Notes: generated from the sequence alone by a model not told the origin. A DNA stretch of 64,000 bases from Lantana camara (GCA_037501455.1 CM074865.1:10639001-10703000), one strand, 5' to 3'. Counted from the stretch's first letter, positions 35,606-46,787 are shown. Translations and numbers: made by a program.

Positions 35606-37379
35606 ATGACAGGGGGTAGAAAAGGTAAACGAAAAGCGAATGATGCTTCATCTACTAACCTCCATATGCCTCCACCTACCAACATTTCGAGGACCATACT
35701 TCCTTCTCCGTCACTCACGGAGTCACCGCTATTGTCACCAACACTATCATCCGATCCGTCACCTAGCAGTCATAATGTGCCTGAGAGCCCTCGGAGTGTC
35801 GTATCTGAGACTAGTAATTTGAAGCAAATCCACGTACGAGGGAAAGAGTGAGTATATGACAGAAACTTGTTAAATCTTCAATTATGTTGTGGCTTTAATT
35901 ATATGCTTCTATGTCTTATATTTGATATAGGTTTACTTCTTCGCATGAGACATCTGTTGAAATTGGTAAAATAATTGAGAGTAGCTATACAGATTGTTGG
36001 CCTCGTTGGAAAAAGATTCCCCTTAACCGCAGACAAATGATGTTTCGTGAATTTTCGGTAAATAAATGTTTATCCCAATTTGCTTATTTATTTCTGTTTT
36101 GTTAGTATTGCAAATTAATATTGCTGGTTCATTTTGGTATGTTTTACAGAAAAAGTTTAGTTGGATGGAATGTGAAACATCTGAAATTTGGAGAATATTT
36201 GAGAAGAAATGTGGTGATAGTTTGCGGGGTAGGTTACATAGATATCGAGGTGCTAACATAAGGCCAACTTGGATTGCTGAAAGTGTATGGGCAAAACTTG
36301 TCGAAGTGTGGAAAACAGAAGATTTCCAAAAAACGAGTCGAGCAAATAAGCAAAACAGGGCTTCTACCTGTAACGACCAGGGCTTCCCACTACATTGTGG
36401 AGGTTCTGTTTCCCACCTTGAGCTCATTGATAGAATGGTAAATATTCTTTTACTTGAATAATAATTTCATGCGATTTTTATATATCATTTGCTAACTGTT
36501 TCTACTAATTAAAGGTGGCTGCAAAGGGGGGTGATGTACCTCTTGATGAATCATTTATGCACCTCCATTCCAAAGTTGATAAAGAAACTGGCCAAAGAAA
36601 ATATGTAAACAAGCGTGCAGAAAATATGATTGTAAGTAGTTTATCTAAATGGTAATACTTATTCCAAATATTTTATGTAATGATATTATTTCAATTAAAA
36701 CGTACTTTGCAGAATGAATGGCATGAAGAATGCACAAAAGTTCAAGCTGAGAATCAAACTTTGGAAAATGTAGCATCTCAGAAAACATGCGGGCCTCAAG
36801 TAAGGTTGAATTTTTCATATTTGTTATTATTTCTTTCATATTTGTATATTTCATGTTCATATTTCACTTGTTTTGTAGCTATGGTTAGAAAAATTTGGCA
36901 ATAACAAAGGACGGGTGGTCGGGCTTGCAGGTCTAGCACCGCTGCTTTCTAATTCATCAATCTCTAGTACACATGTAGGAACAGCTATGTGGCGAAGTGC
37001 AATTGAGAGTGAGCTCAGAGATAAGATTGAAGTTTTGACAAAGGATAATGCAACTCTTAAGGAGACAAACAAGGAGATTCAACAAGAAAATCAACAGATT
37101 TTAGCAAAATTTGACCAATTGGAGGAAAGATTGAATATGATGTCTAGAGCTGCACCATATCCACAAATTTCAAGTCAACCTTCCTACTATCCCCCACCTT
37201 CGGGTTACAATCCATACATGCCCCCATATGTGACTTCACATAGGGCTATTTCCAAAGAGGTACACACTGAACCTTTACCTTCAAAATATCCAAGTAAAGA
37301 AAAAAGTGATTGTGATGATGATGATGAGGATGATGATGATGATGATGATGATGAGGGCGATGATGATGATATGTGTTAA
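35606..37379 (+). CDS. TNPA-like DNA-binding protein of the inner CACTA (PF03004)
   Basis: In En/Spm this accessory protein binds the subterminal repeats and brings the ends together for TNPD. Proposed exons: 35606-35847, 35931-36057, 36150-36437, 36515-36631, 36713-36799, 36879-37379; all borders are GT/AG and phases join, giving 453 aa. Residues 1-80 are basic then Ser/Pro-rich. Residues 81-290 hold the En/Spm family core: WPRWKKIPLNRRQMMFREF, KKFSWM, RANKQNRAS, LHCGGSVSHLELIDRM and DESFMHLHSKVDKETGQRKYVNKRAE. A coiled-coil-like region (about 340-385, Glu/Lys/Gln-rich) is followed by a Pro/Tyr-rich linker and an Asp-rich tail. No stop or shift was found. The ATG lies at an acceptor (TATAG|ATG), so upstream leader exons are expected. 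Confidence 0.88.
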
Positions 37380-37394
37380 TTCTTAATTTCTGCG

Positions 37395-37690
37395 ATATCG
37401 TCTTTTGGGGATGGTTTTGTGGCTCATTATTATCTTGAATGTTAATACTTTAGTTAGTGAATATATGGTAGCTTTTTTTTGGGGATAGTTTTGTGGCTCA
37501 TTATTATCTTGAATGTAATACTTTAGTTGGTGAATATATGGTAGCTTTTGTCAAGTACTAGATGATGCAAACTGTAATAGTGTGGGTGAATATATGATAG
37601 TTCTTTTGTCAAGTATTAGATGATGTAAATTGTAGTGGTGTTGGTGAACTTATGATAGCTTTTGTAAGTACAAGATGTGGGAAATTGTAA
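37395..37690 (+). repeat. Tandem repeats in the TNPA 3' UTR
   Basis: A unit of about 80 bp (TTTTGTGGCTCATTATTATC to AATATATGGTAGCTTT) is present twice at about 37402-37548. It is followed by two diverged units of about 70 bp (GTCAAGTA(C/T)TAGATGATG ... TATGATAG). They lie after the stop codon and may include polyadenylation signals. Confidence 0.65.
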
Positions 37691-37959
37691 CTGTTCGATG
37701 AAGCAGTATATTACTCTAATACTTTTGTTGTTTCTTTTACTTCAATTGTTGTTCTTTTGTTGTAATTTTGGCAATTTATAATGGATATTGTAATGGTTGG
37801 TTTTATATTGTAATATGTTGGCTTCATGTTGTCAGTTCTTCATTGTAATTATCAATTATGTATTCTCTTTTGATATTTTGATTTTGCCAATTTGTAACGT
37901 TTTAATATGTACAGGTTTTCCAATTAAATTTAAATGTATATAAAAAAAAATTTATAATA

Positions 37960-38633
37960 ATTAGGAACAAATTTTCCGTTGCTATAGTTAATTAATAATT
38001 AATTAACTCTAGTATAGCGACAAAATATTCGTTGCTAAATATAATAATGGTATTTATATTGTTAATAGCAATGAAAATTTCGTTGCTATAATTTGCAAAT
38101 ATATAACATAAATAAATAATTCTATTATTACCGACGAATTTTTTGTGGCTAATTCGTTCCATATTTAGCGACGGAAAATTCATTGGTAACTACTGACCAA
38201 AACTAAAATACTTAAATCCTCATCAGCAACGAAAATTTTGATGCTAATATCCGCCGCAATAAATTCGTTGTTAAATCCGTTGCTAATATCCGTTCTAATA
38301 ATCCATTGCTAAATCCGTTGATATAAATGTATTGCTAAATCCGTTGCTATATTTGTTGGTAATAATTCGTTGCTAAATCCGTTGCTATTATTTCGTGGGT
38401 ATATCCGTTGCTAATATTTCGTTGCTAAATCCATTGCTATTATTCCGTGGCTATATTTGTTGCTAATATCCGTTGCTAATATTTCGTTGCTAAATTTGTT
38501 GCTATAGATTAGCCACGAGGGTTATAGCAACAGAAAATTTTCGTTGCTAAATCCGTTGCTAAGCCGAATAGCAACGGATTTTGGCCAAAATTCGTTGCTA
38601 AATCCGTTGCTATAGAGCAGTTTTCTAGTAGTG
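37960..38633. repeat. Right TIR and subterminal repeats of the inner CACTA
   Basis: A dense array of TTCGTTGCTAAATCCGTTGC-type units occurs, more than 20 between 38220 and 38620, ending in CAGTTTTCTAGTAGTG. The right array is longer and more regular than the left one, the kind of asymmetry seen in En/Spm ends. Confidence 0.88.
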
Positions 38634-38848
38634 TATAGAGCTTTTCTGATGGATTAAATTTTAATTCTCGATTTTAGAGACAGGAGTGATGAACATCACC
38701 AATACAAAATGACAAAATCCCCACCATTGAGCTTTGGTAATGCATGATATTCTGGAAACACTTAAAAGTGTGTTGTATATGTGTTTTGCTTTACTTTTAT
38801 TGTATATCCTTATGTCGTGTCCTATTGCTGTCTTCCTATTGATTGTAG

Positions 38849-38926
38849 ATGCACATCAAGTCCAATCGATTTGCTGAGGCTGAGATTATATTAAGAAAGG
38901 TTTTGCATATGACGGAACTATCAAAG
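38849..38926 (+). pseudogene. Captured host gene fragment, exon 3 (TPR-like)
   Basis: After the acceptor GATTGTAG, 78 bases encode 26 residues including SNRFAEAEIILRKVLHMTEL, which has the helix pattern of a tetratricopeptide repeat. The exon ends before GTTCAT. It joins in phase 0 to the segment ending at 26243. The inner CACTA therefore inserted in what would have been the intron between them. No start codon or full domain is present. Confidence 0.5.
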
Positions 38927-39899
38927 GTTCATCCTCTATTCTATCTTGTTATCCATTTTACAAGGTCTTCCAACTGTTTGCTGCAGTTTTTATTCTTTTA
39001 GTATGCTTCTTGTGAGAATAGTGAGATATATTTCATGGACCTCATAAATGGTAGCCTACATAGGTTTATGAACATGCACATACAATGTAGGTAAATAATC
39101 TGCTAGGAAAGTTGCTAAGGCATTGTTTGAGGAAACTACAAAGAACTCCATTGAGCCATTTCCTGCATTTAATTTGTTTTGGACTAATAAGGTTTCAATG
39201 ATTGTATTATTGTTTCTCTATGAAGAAGCTGATCAGGACAGAAGCTGAAGGCTGAACAAAGGGTTGTCCCTCTCTGCTTTTGACAAACATTCAGGGTACT
39301 TGATGGTTTAAAATGATATTAAGTGTGGATATGATGTTACTGCATCCAAACCCGCTTTCGAATCCTCCCAGTATTGGGATTTATAATTCTAAATTAATAT
39401 TTGTGTGAATACTGGATATCCAAATTGTTTTAACTGAATATTAGGCATATTTTTCTATAAATAATAAAATAAACTAAGGTAAATTACATCTAGAGCCCTT
39501 GTAGTTAGGCATATGTACACTTTGACCTCGCTTGGTTTTAGAAATTACACTTTCATCCCTTATGATTTGCTAATGGATTACAAACTCCCCCCCACCCGCT
39601 TAGGCTTTGATAGGGATTTAAATATTTTTTCCACTAAAAATTTATATATAATGCTGATAATTTACTAAATTGAACCATCAACACCATTGGAGCCTCTAAT
39701 TGATACGTATGGAATCAGTGACGCTACTGAGACATCTCAGAATGACCCGTATTAAACAACCAAGCTGCTCAATCTTACTAAAATTAATATTAAATTTCTG
39801 TAACTATCAAAAGGTCTGGATATTAAAACTTTGGTTTTGTCAGTTGATTGTACATAAGTTTTACCGATTTTGTCTTTAATAATCTATGTAGTAATATCA

Positions 39900-41092
39900 G
39901 TTGTACATTTACATACATGAGTGCCCCAAACTACAAAGAGAAGTGCACTAAAGCAAAGCAAAATCGAATGACTGAAAAAGATGGATCGATTACTCGGCAC
40001 ACAAGAGGTTCAATTTCATTTGCGGAGCATGGACGTAGAATGGTTTGTTTTATGTATTTATTTGTAATGTTATGTATATTATTTCAAGTCATTCTTATAT
40101 TTTTTAATATCTTTAATTATTATTTTATAGGTAATGGAAAATCCAACTGTGAAAATTACACCTCTTCAAATTCATGCTCGAACCTACTGAAGACAAAGAG
40201 GTGAAGGAGAATATTGTGATCAAAAGTCTAAAAAAGTTAAGGTAATTTTAATGAATTTGATATTTTTTTCATTTGAGATTTTGACATTGTTGATATATTT
40301 GGTAATTGAATAAGTTTTTGTAGATGTTGGTTTATTAAAATGGATTTAGGATATGATTTCATATAGCAATGTTTGATTGTTGATTTTTATGTTATTGTGG
40401 ATTTGATGATTTTCATTTGTGATTTTGATATTGTTGATATATTTTGTAATTGCAGAAGTTGTTGCACATTGTCTTTAAAAGAATCTCACAGAAATGCTCT
40501 TGTTGTTTGGCTTTTTTAGCATTTGTAGGAGTTCAGAATTGTTAAAACACAAAATTGGGAAACGTGAAATCTTTTAATAGAAAAGTGGATGAGATCATAT
40601 TTGTAGTGTGGAAACATGATATTTGTTTACGTCTTCAGTAAATTGGAAGGAAGTTAGAACAATTTACACTATGCTATTTATGTTCTTTGAATTTAAAATT
40701 GCTACCATAATCCATTAATAAAAATTTGATCATTTGAGTTACTTGAAATACAAATGAATCTTTGATTTGTATTTAGGAATCATTTGCAAATGAATTACTA
40801 GTTATATATTTTCACTTGTAAATTATGTATACTTACAATTTATGGTATTGTTGATATTTTTTTAGGAAAACTATGAGGCACGTAGTCTAAACCACACTAT
40901 CAATGAAGAACAAATAAAGGTGATCGAAGAAAAGTTAGCAAAGGAAAGAGAAGAGGCTGCAATTTAGGGAAGCAAAAATCGAAGCAAAAAAGATCGCCGA
41001 GGAGGCGAAGAAAGTGCTTAGAGAATACTTTAGAAGCAGCTAATTTGGGCCAAACATCCAACTGAGTTTTTACATGGAACAATGGAGGTGAT
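39900..41092 (+). pseudogene. TNPA-like (Plant_tran En/Spm, PF03004) remnant of the outer CACTA
   Basis: Three decayed exons remain. The first (about 39900-40042) encodes YKEKCTKAKQNRMTEKDGS and then TRGSISFAEHGRRM, a recognisable core of En/Spm TNPA-like proteins (..KNR..H.GGS.SFA.H...). The second (40131-40241) reads on as ITPLQIHARTY, has a TGA at 40188-40190, then continues RQRGEGEYCDQKSKK in the same frame. The third (40866 on) is a Glu/Lys-rich helical tail ending in frameshifts. The DNA-binding N-terminus is missing. It can no longer supply the binding protein that its own subterminal repeats would need. Confidence 0.72.
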
Positions 41093-41284
41093 CGAAAACT
41101 TGATGAAAACTACCTTGTTATGGATAATTTGTAATATGATTGTGATATTATGTTAGATGTCAAAGTATTTTGTTTGATATTATTACTTTTGTTTATTTGA
41201 ATTAAGCTTTTCATTGATTCATTAAAATAATATAGGAATTAAAAATAAAAAAATACAATTTTAATTAAATATAAAATTAGGAAT

Positions 41285-41635
41285 CAGTTTAATCAGAATC
41301 GGTCAATAGTGACCGATTCATCCGTCACTAATTATCGGTCACTAATTTGTGACCGATTAGTGACCGAAATCATTTAAGACTTTAGTGACCGATTTGTGTA
41401 CGGTCACTGATTCAATGACCGATTTATGACCGACTTAACCTTGGTAGATAATTTGATTAGTGACCGTTCCTTTAATTTTAGTGACCGATTTGTCGGTCAC
41501 TGATATATTAGTTGCGAGGTTTTTACCAACCGACCTTGATCGGTCACTGATCGGTCACTGATGTGGATTAGTGACCGATTTTTAATGAATTAGTGACCGA
41601 TCAGGCGGTCACTAATCCTGATTTTTTTGGTAGTG
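41285..41635. repeat. Right TIR and subterminal repeats of the outer CACTA
   Basis: The same CGGTCACTGAT / TAGTGACCGAT motif is repeated at least a dozen times up to the end GGTAGTG. The density is similar to the left end and the orientations are mixed. Confidence 0.88.
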
Positions 41636-41739
41636 GTCCCGGCCCTTTCATGAACATCAATTGTTGAAAAAGTGAAAAATACTCAATGAATTAGAATTTT
41701 CTTTTATATAACAAAGGTATTTAATTTGTGTATTTTCAG

Positions 41740-41749
41740 GGTGCAGTGA
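41740..41749 (+). CDS. Lipid-transfer protein, exon 2 (last 3 codons)
   Basis: The acceptor TGTGTATTTTCAG at 41727-41739 is followed by GGTGCAGTGA. With the AA left from exon 1 this reads Lys-Val-Gln-stop, the kind of very short terminal exon that type-1 LTP genes have. Downstream comes UTR-like sequence with AATAAA at 41811-41816. The exon is separated from exon 1 by 18.9 kb only because transposons fill the intron; native intron sequence is about 507 bp. The phase match and site quality are good, but no transcript evidence is available here. Confidence 0.8.
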
Positions 41750-41810
41750 TGTTGTGAACTCTTGCGATTTGGGCACCAGGGATCGGCATCTAATTTATAC
41801 TTCAAAAATA

Positions 41811-41816
41811 AATAAA
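41811..41816 (+). terminator. Polyadenylation signal of the LTP gene
   Basis: AATAAA lies 62 bp after the proposed LTP stop codon, in a region containing TTGTA and TGTTGTAC motifs common in plant 3' ends. Confidence 0.5.
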
Positions 41817-43349
41817 GGATGTTGTGACCTCTTTAGTAGGCTTGTATAACATGGACGGGATGTTTGTACAATCAGTACTTATGTTGTACCAATATTTGCA
41901 GTCCTATAAATGAGAGCTACCTTTTGTATTTTCATCTCATTTGTCTTGACTTGACCCTGCTTTCAAACAACATAATCTGATTCTGCAATATTGATATATA
42001 ACACATATAATTTAACAAACTTAGATAACGTGACAAATGATAAATGCTAAAGAAACTTAAGGGGATTTTTACTCAAGACTTTGTACGTGTGAACTTTACT
42101 GTTGTTAAGTCGGTGTCACGAAGATGAGATCTGTAAAGACTAACGATAATCATAGAATTTGTACAGTTCAAAACACTAGTAGGGGCTCCGAACCCCTTAG
42201 TTTTTGCTGCAAGTGGAGAATTTTTAATTTTTTGTACAATTTATTGAAAGTTTGGAAAATAGAACCTTGATAATCTAAAATTATGTTGGAAATTTTAATT
42301 TAAGAAATTAAATATTATTTTGTGAATGAGAAATTAATAAATAAAAAAAAAGTTTCATTGTGTGAAAAGCTGTGTCCTCGATACCAAAAAACTCGGCACA
42401 AAGATTATAATTTTTAAGAAAATTCTAACTCAATCACACCCGACAAATTATAATGGTAAGTGTATTATATTATTATAGTGTCATTTGATTTGTTGTTATT
42501 TCTAAAATTTTTGCTAGTCACATTGTAAATATAATATACTCACCTTCTCATGATACTAATTTGATCGAATCAGATTTGAGATAAAATTATTTTTTAATTT
42601 GTTTATTTGAATTACGCTTGAATTTGTTTATTTTTTACCAAAACTCGCACAATCTGGACTATTATGAATATGTCCTCATTCCATTATAATCAACACAAAA
42701 AAATAATTTTTTTTATGCTCTCTCTTTTTCCTCTTTTCATTGATGGTAATAGTTCTAAATGTTTTAAATCCTTTATTTTTGTAATTTATAATTCTATTAT
42801 TACAAGAATTAGTTGTTGCATCTCTATCATAGAAATGTGGGAGTATTAGTGCGGGGCGAATTCGTCTTAAAAACAATTTAAAAAACTCTTGGATCCACGG
42901 TGGATCATCCACCTTTACCATGCATATACAAAAATTACTTTTAATAATGATACTTGATGCAAACTCTCGGATCCACATTGTTATGTTTTCGTTTGTGTCT
43001 TAAGGATCTGTTTATATAAGCGTAATCCTAACTACTAGCTAGTGATCTCTCAGTGTAATCGTAATTCCGATTACATTTAAATTTCTTTTAATCCAGTGCT
43101 TTGATCATTTAATAAGACAAATTGCAAAGAGTTTTGATGTTCATGAGCTTTAGGGTGAGCCTGGGACACTTCTTGAGTTCGGGCATACTAGGAGCTCGTC
43201 GCTATGCGATCTCCCGTGTTCGTATTTATTTCAACCTTATCCGGACAAGTTGGTCCGCATGGTGGGACCCATCAGTCATTTACATATCTCCAAAAATAGA
43301 ACAAATTAGATAAACCAAAAGATAAAACTGAAATACTTGGAGTTCTAAG
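41817..43349. other. Intergenic between LTP and the hAT-like element
   Basis: AT-rich sequence without a supported gene. The short open frame at 42676-42978 (minus) has no recognisable features. Nothing else was identified. Confidence 0.4.
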
Positions 43350-44279
43350 CAATGTTTTCAAAACCGGACCGGAGGTTTACTGGTTATTGGTTCGATCGTT
43401 CATCCACCATTCGAATCGATATGACGTAATAAATAAATAATTATTATTTTATTGCTTATATAATATTATAGACATAAATAAATTTATATTTTGAATTTTC
43501 AGGAAAAAAATAAATTTTTTTTTTTAAACACACACACTCCAAGTGGTCCAAGGGATTAGAACCCGGGGACCTTACCTTCGAGAAAGAACCCTCAAATCAC
43601 TTGACCAACCCCTGTTGGCTTAGGAAAAAAATAAATTTTGTTACACAATAAAAAAAGGAAATTCAAAATTTAGTACACAAAATTATGTTTTTATAAATAC
43701 CAATATTTATTACTTATCATAAAAATTAATACATATTGCAATAACTCAAACCTAAAAAGCCCAACCCACAACAATTACATTTAAAATTTAAATTTTGGAA
43801 TAACTAATCCGTTGCAAAGGCAATTTGCCTATTTTTCATCAAAAGCCAAAACCAATTGTCTTGAAAATTTTAGGGCTAATAAGCCGCCACCCGCTGCAAA
43901 CAGCAAAGCAGGAATTTCTGCTAAATCAAGTAGATATTCGACAAAAAAGGAACAAGAGAATAGAAGACGAAGGCCTACCGCGAAACAGATTGTGGAGATT
44001 AGGGTCTAAAAGGAGAGAAAAATAAAATAAGAAAGAAGGCAGGACCATAGATTGAACGCCCGGAAGAAAACAAAAAGAAAGAAAAGAAATTGAAAATGTC
44101 ATTTCTATACCCGAACTGGCGGTCCAGTCACGTTAAGGAGGCAAAAACAGCCGGTTAACCGCCGGTTTTGCCAGTCCCCTTCCGGTCCGGTTGTTGCTGG
44201 TTTTATAGAGTCAACCGGACTGGACCATGCACCGATCACCGACTGAACCGGTCGGTCTGGTCCGCTTTTGAAAACACTG
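43350..44279. mobile_element. hAT-like non-autonomous element
   Basis: 930 bp with inverted ends (CAATGTTTTCAAAACCGG at the left, CTTTTGAAAACACTG at the right) and an 8-bp target duplication GTTCTAAG at 43342-43349 and 44280-44287, the length typical of hAT elements. Both ends are rich in CCGGTC/GACCGG motifs. No transposase is encoded. It contains a SINE at 43519-43621. Confidence 0.88.
43519..43621 (-). mobile_element. SINE inserted in the hAT-like element
   Basis: About 103 bp, flanked by an 18-bp direct repeat starting AGGAAAAAAATAAATT at 43501-43518 and 43622-43639. On the minus strand it begins AAGCCAACAGGGGTTGGTCA, has a box-A-like TGGTCAAGTG and a box-B-like GGGTTCTAATCCC, and ends in an A-run. 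Internal tRNA-type promoter boxes plus target duplication and A-tail define a tRNA-derived SINE. It is short, so possibly a complete small family member. Confidence 0.82.
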
Positions 44280-44562
44280 GTTCTAAGATCCGTATTTTGG
44301 TTGAAATGAGATTCATCTGGCATTCTAGCTTCCTAAACATGCAATGCCAAGTTGAGATAAAGTGCTCATTTTCAAGAAAATAAATTTTAGTGCCTTTTTT
44401 TCTTTTTATCAAAAAAAAAAAAAAGAAAAAGGAAATATAAAAGACCATAATTTAGTATTAAGGACTAAAATTCTTTCTAAAACAAATGAAGAGGGGTCAA
44501 AATCTCATGATTTAAGAAGTCAAGGTGTTTTTAAAATGAAATATAACTATACATATATGATA

Positions 44563-46031
44563 GGGAAAATTGCAAATTTGGGACACTAACATACCCTTTT
44601 TTGCGTTTTTGGACTTTAATTTGGCAATTCTGATTTTAGGGACACTTATTCTCAAAATTTTGCAATTTTGGCCAAATCCCAACCAGATCCCTAATTCTCA
44701 TCCGAAAATGAGTATGTGGCAGTTGTTTTGCCTGCATGGCAAAACCACCATGCCACATAGGTAACTTACTTATTTATGTTATTTAAAAATAAATAAAATT
44801 CCAACTAAGAATCCTACACCTTAAAATATTTATTATATATGGAAATAAATATAACAAAATTTTTATTTTGAATTATATATATATATTATTATAGATATAG
44901 TAAATCCTCCTATGTACTGTACATAATAAAATATATCTAATCTAAATTCTAATAAAAAATAATATTTTTATTAATAAGTATATGCTTACTTATATTTACA
45001 ATTATGGATATATACATAAATAATCCTATTATTCGTAATTAAATTTAATATTCAATTTACAACTATGTTTATTCTTATACACATAATTATAGTTAAAGAC
45101 ATACGGTTATATACATTAATAAAAAAAACTTATTTTCTAATGAAATATTTAAATCAGTTATAAATATATTAGAAAAATAATCCTTCCTTTTTCTTCCCAA
45201 CCCCATTACCACCGTCCAAAATGATATCAATTTATTTTTATAAATATTACATTAAAATTATAAGATCAAAAAATTAAAAATTTATATAGAATAAATAAAT
45301 GATAAAATAATATTTTAATATACAAAAATCTAATGTCATACTAAAAAGTCATATGTATGTGTGTGTGTGAAAGAGAGAGAAAATAGACGTGGGTGCTCAA
45401 CAATGGTGGCGCGATGGTGGTAAGCCGATGAGATGGTGGCAATTTGATGGTAGTTGTGATGGGTGGTGTATGCTTAGTTGTGTGGCGGCGGTTGAGTGTG
45501 GTGAGTAGGTGAAATTGTGGTGGTGATGGGTGAGACGGTGGCAGATTTGTGGTGGTGGTGACGTGTGAGATGGTGGCGGCGATGGCATCGGTGGTGGTGC
45601 TGGGTTAGTGATGAAGGAGAGAAAGGTAGGGGGATATTTTGTAAATTATATTTAATGGAGGAATTTAATTTAATTTAATTTTTAATCTAACTAAAAAATT
45701 TAATTTTCTTTTAATTAATATAAAAAAAAAAATTAAAAAAAAAGTGAAAATCCAACATGTACATTTTAAATGAGTTGTCCTATTTTGATATGCCAACTAG
45801 ACAATTTAATGCCACATGCCAATTTCAAGGGCATTCCGGCAGCCACGTAGACACAAGGGTGGTATTTCGGGAAGAAAATGGTGGTATTCCGTGAAGAAAT
45901 TAGGGATCCGGTTTGGATTTGGCCAAAATTGCAAAATTTTGAGAGTTAGTGTCCCTTAAATCAAAAATATCAAATTAAAGTCCAAAAATGCAAAGAAGGG
46001 TATGTTAGTGTCCCAAATTTGCAATTTTCCC
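44563..46031. mobile_element. Mutator-like element with long TIRs
   Basis: 1,469 bp with inverted ends of about 120 bp (GGGAAAATTGCAAATTTGGG at the left, mirrored at the right) and the 9-bp duplication TATATGATA at 44554-44562 and 46032-46040. The interior is AT-rich apart from a GGTGG-rich patch at 45400-45600. An open frame there (45397-45588 minus) is low complexity and not taken as a gene. No transposase, hence non-autonomous. Confidence 0.9.
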
Positions 46032-46317
46032 TATATGATAATATATATATATTAAGCCTTTAGTTTTATTTTATTCCTTCCCCCTCTTTGATGTTTGAAT
46101 TGATTATCTGCTTTAACTTTAATTTTAATTACTTTGCTAGTTTGCTTATTGTGATTATCTGCTTTAACTTTAATTTTAATTACTTTGCTAGTTTGCTTAT
46201 TGCTTTTTAATAAAGCAAATAAATTAATGATTGTTATGTTTATAAAGTGATTGATTCATATTCTATTATATGCGCAACAGGAGGCATTGGCAGTATACGC
46301 ACAGTTCGAAACTTTAT

Positions 46318-46497
46318 GGGTAATTCTAGCCCGAGCCTGGCTCGGCCAAACCGGTGTAATGAGGGGGCGAGTGTTTTACACTTGCCCTGTGGTTGGTGGA
46401 AAATTTAGGGAAAGTGACCAATCAAATGGCGAGTGTAACACACTTGCTCTTTAATTGGTTGGGGTTCGGCCGAGCCTGGTCTGGGCTAGAATTTTCC
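46318..46497. mobile_element. Short Mutator-like MITE, sister of 21546-21672
   Basis: 180 bp starting GGGTAATTCTAGCCCGAGCC and ending GGGCTAGAATTTTCC, flanked by the 9-bp duplication AAACTTTAT at 46309-46317 and 46498-46506. Copy A has the uninterrupted site near 17060. It shares CGAGCCTGG and GGCGAGTGTTTTACAC motifs with its relative upstream of the LTP gene. Confidence 0.88.
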
Positions 46498-46787
46498 AAA
46501 CTTTATGTTCTAATCTAAAATCTCTATTTATCTAAAATAACAAATTAATTTATCAGGTTTAAAAATTACTATATAAAACATATATACGTAAAATTTCTAA
46601 ATATACCCTACTTATGGTTTCAATCGGGTTTAATTTCTAGGAATAATTTCAAAAGTTTTAGGTATTATTTCTGGTATATATTATCGTAATTTTTAATTAG
46701 AGAGATTAATTGTAATTTTGCCTACGCTTATGGTGGTAAATATAATCTCCCTAATAATAAAAGATGAAATATTGACGCAAGATAGGA

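Larger units (their letters stand above)
26562..38633 (+). mobile_element. Inner CACTA (En/Spm) transposon, structurally complete
   Basis: 12,072 bp with inverted termini beginning CACTACTAGAAAACTG and the 3-bp duplication TAT at 26559-26561 and 38634-38636. Subterminal arrays of TAGCAACGAAAATT / TTCGTTGCTA occur at both ends. It contains a TNPD-like gene (29319-33172) and a TNPA-like gene (35606-37379) in the same direction, and both can be spliced into uninterrupted frames. It inserted into the outer CACTA, so it is the younger of the two. Everything needed for autonomous transposition appears present. Confidence 0.95.
23244..41635 (+). mobile_element. Outer CACTA (En/Spm) transposon inside the LTP intron
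   Basis: Terminal inverted repeats start CACTACCAAAAAAA and read CAGGATTAGTGA at both ends. They are flanked by the 3-bp duplication GTC at 23241-23243 and 41636-41638. Subterminal arrays of CGGTCACTGAT / AGTGACCGAT fill 23270-23700 and 41285-41630. Without the inner CACTA (26562-38633) it is about 6.3 kb. It lacks any TNPD transposase and keeps only TNPA-like remnants near the right end. It also carries exons resembling a host TPR gene. It is therefore a non-autonomous derivative that would need enzymes supplied in trans. Confidence 0.93.

Noticed and set aside
39480..39840. Possible Mutator-like MITE beginning AAATTACATCTAGAGCCC
   Set aside because: Only one end looks like an element terminus; no inverted partner or target duplication could be found.
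45397..45588. Open frame in the Mutator-like element, a possible captured gene
   Set aside because: Low-complexity Pro/His/Ser sequence from GGTGG repeats; no exon borders or recognisable domain.
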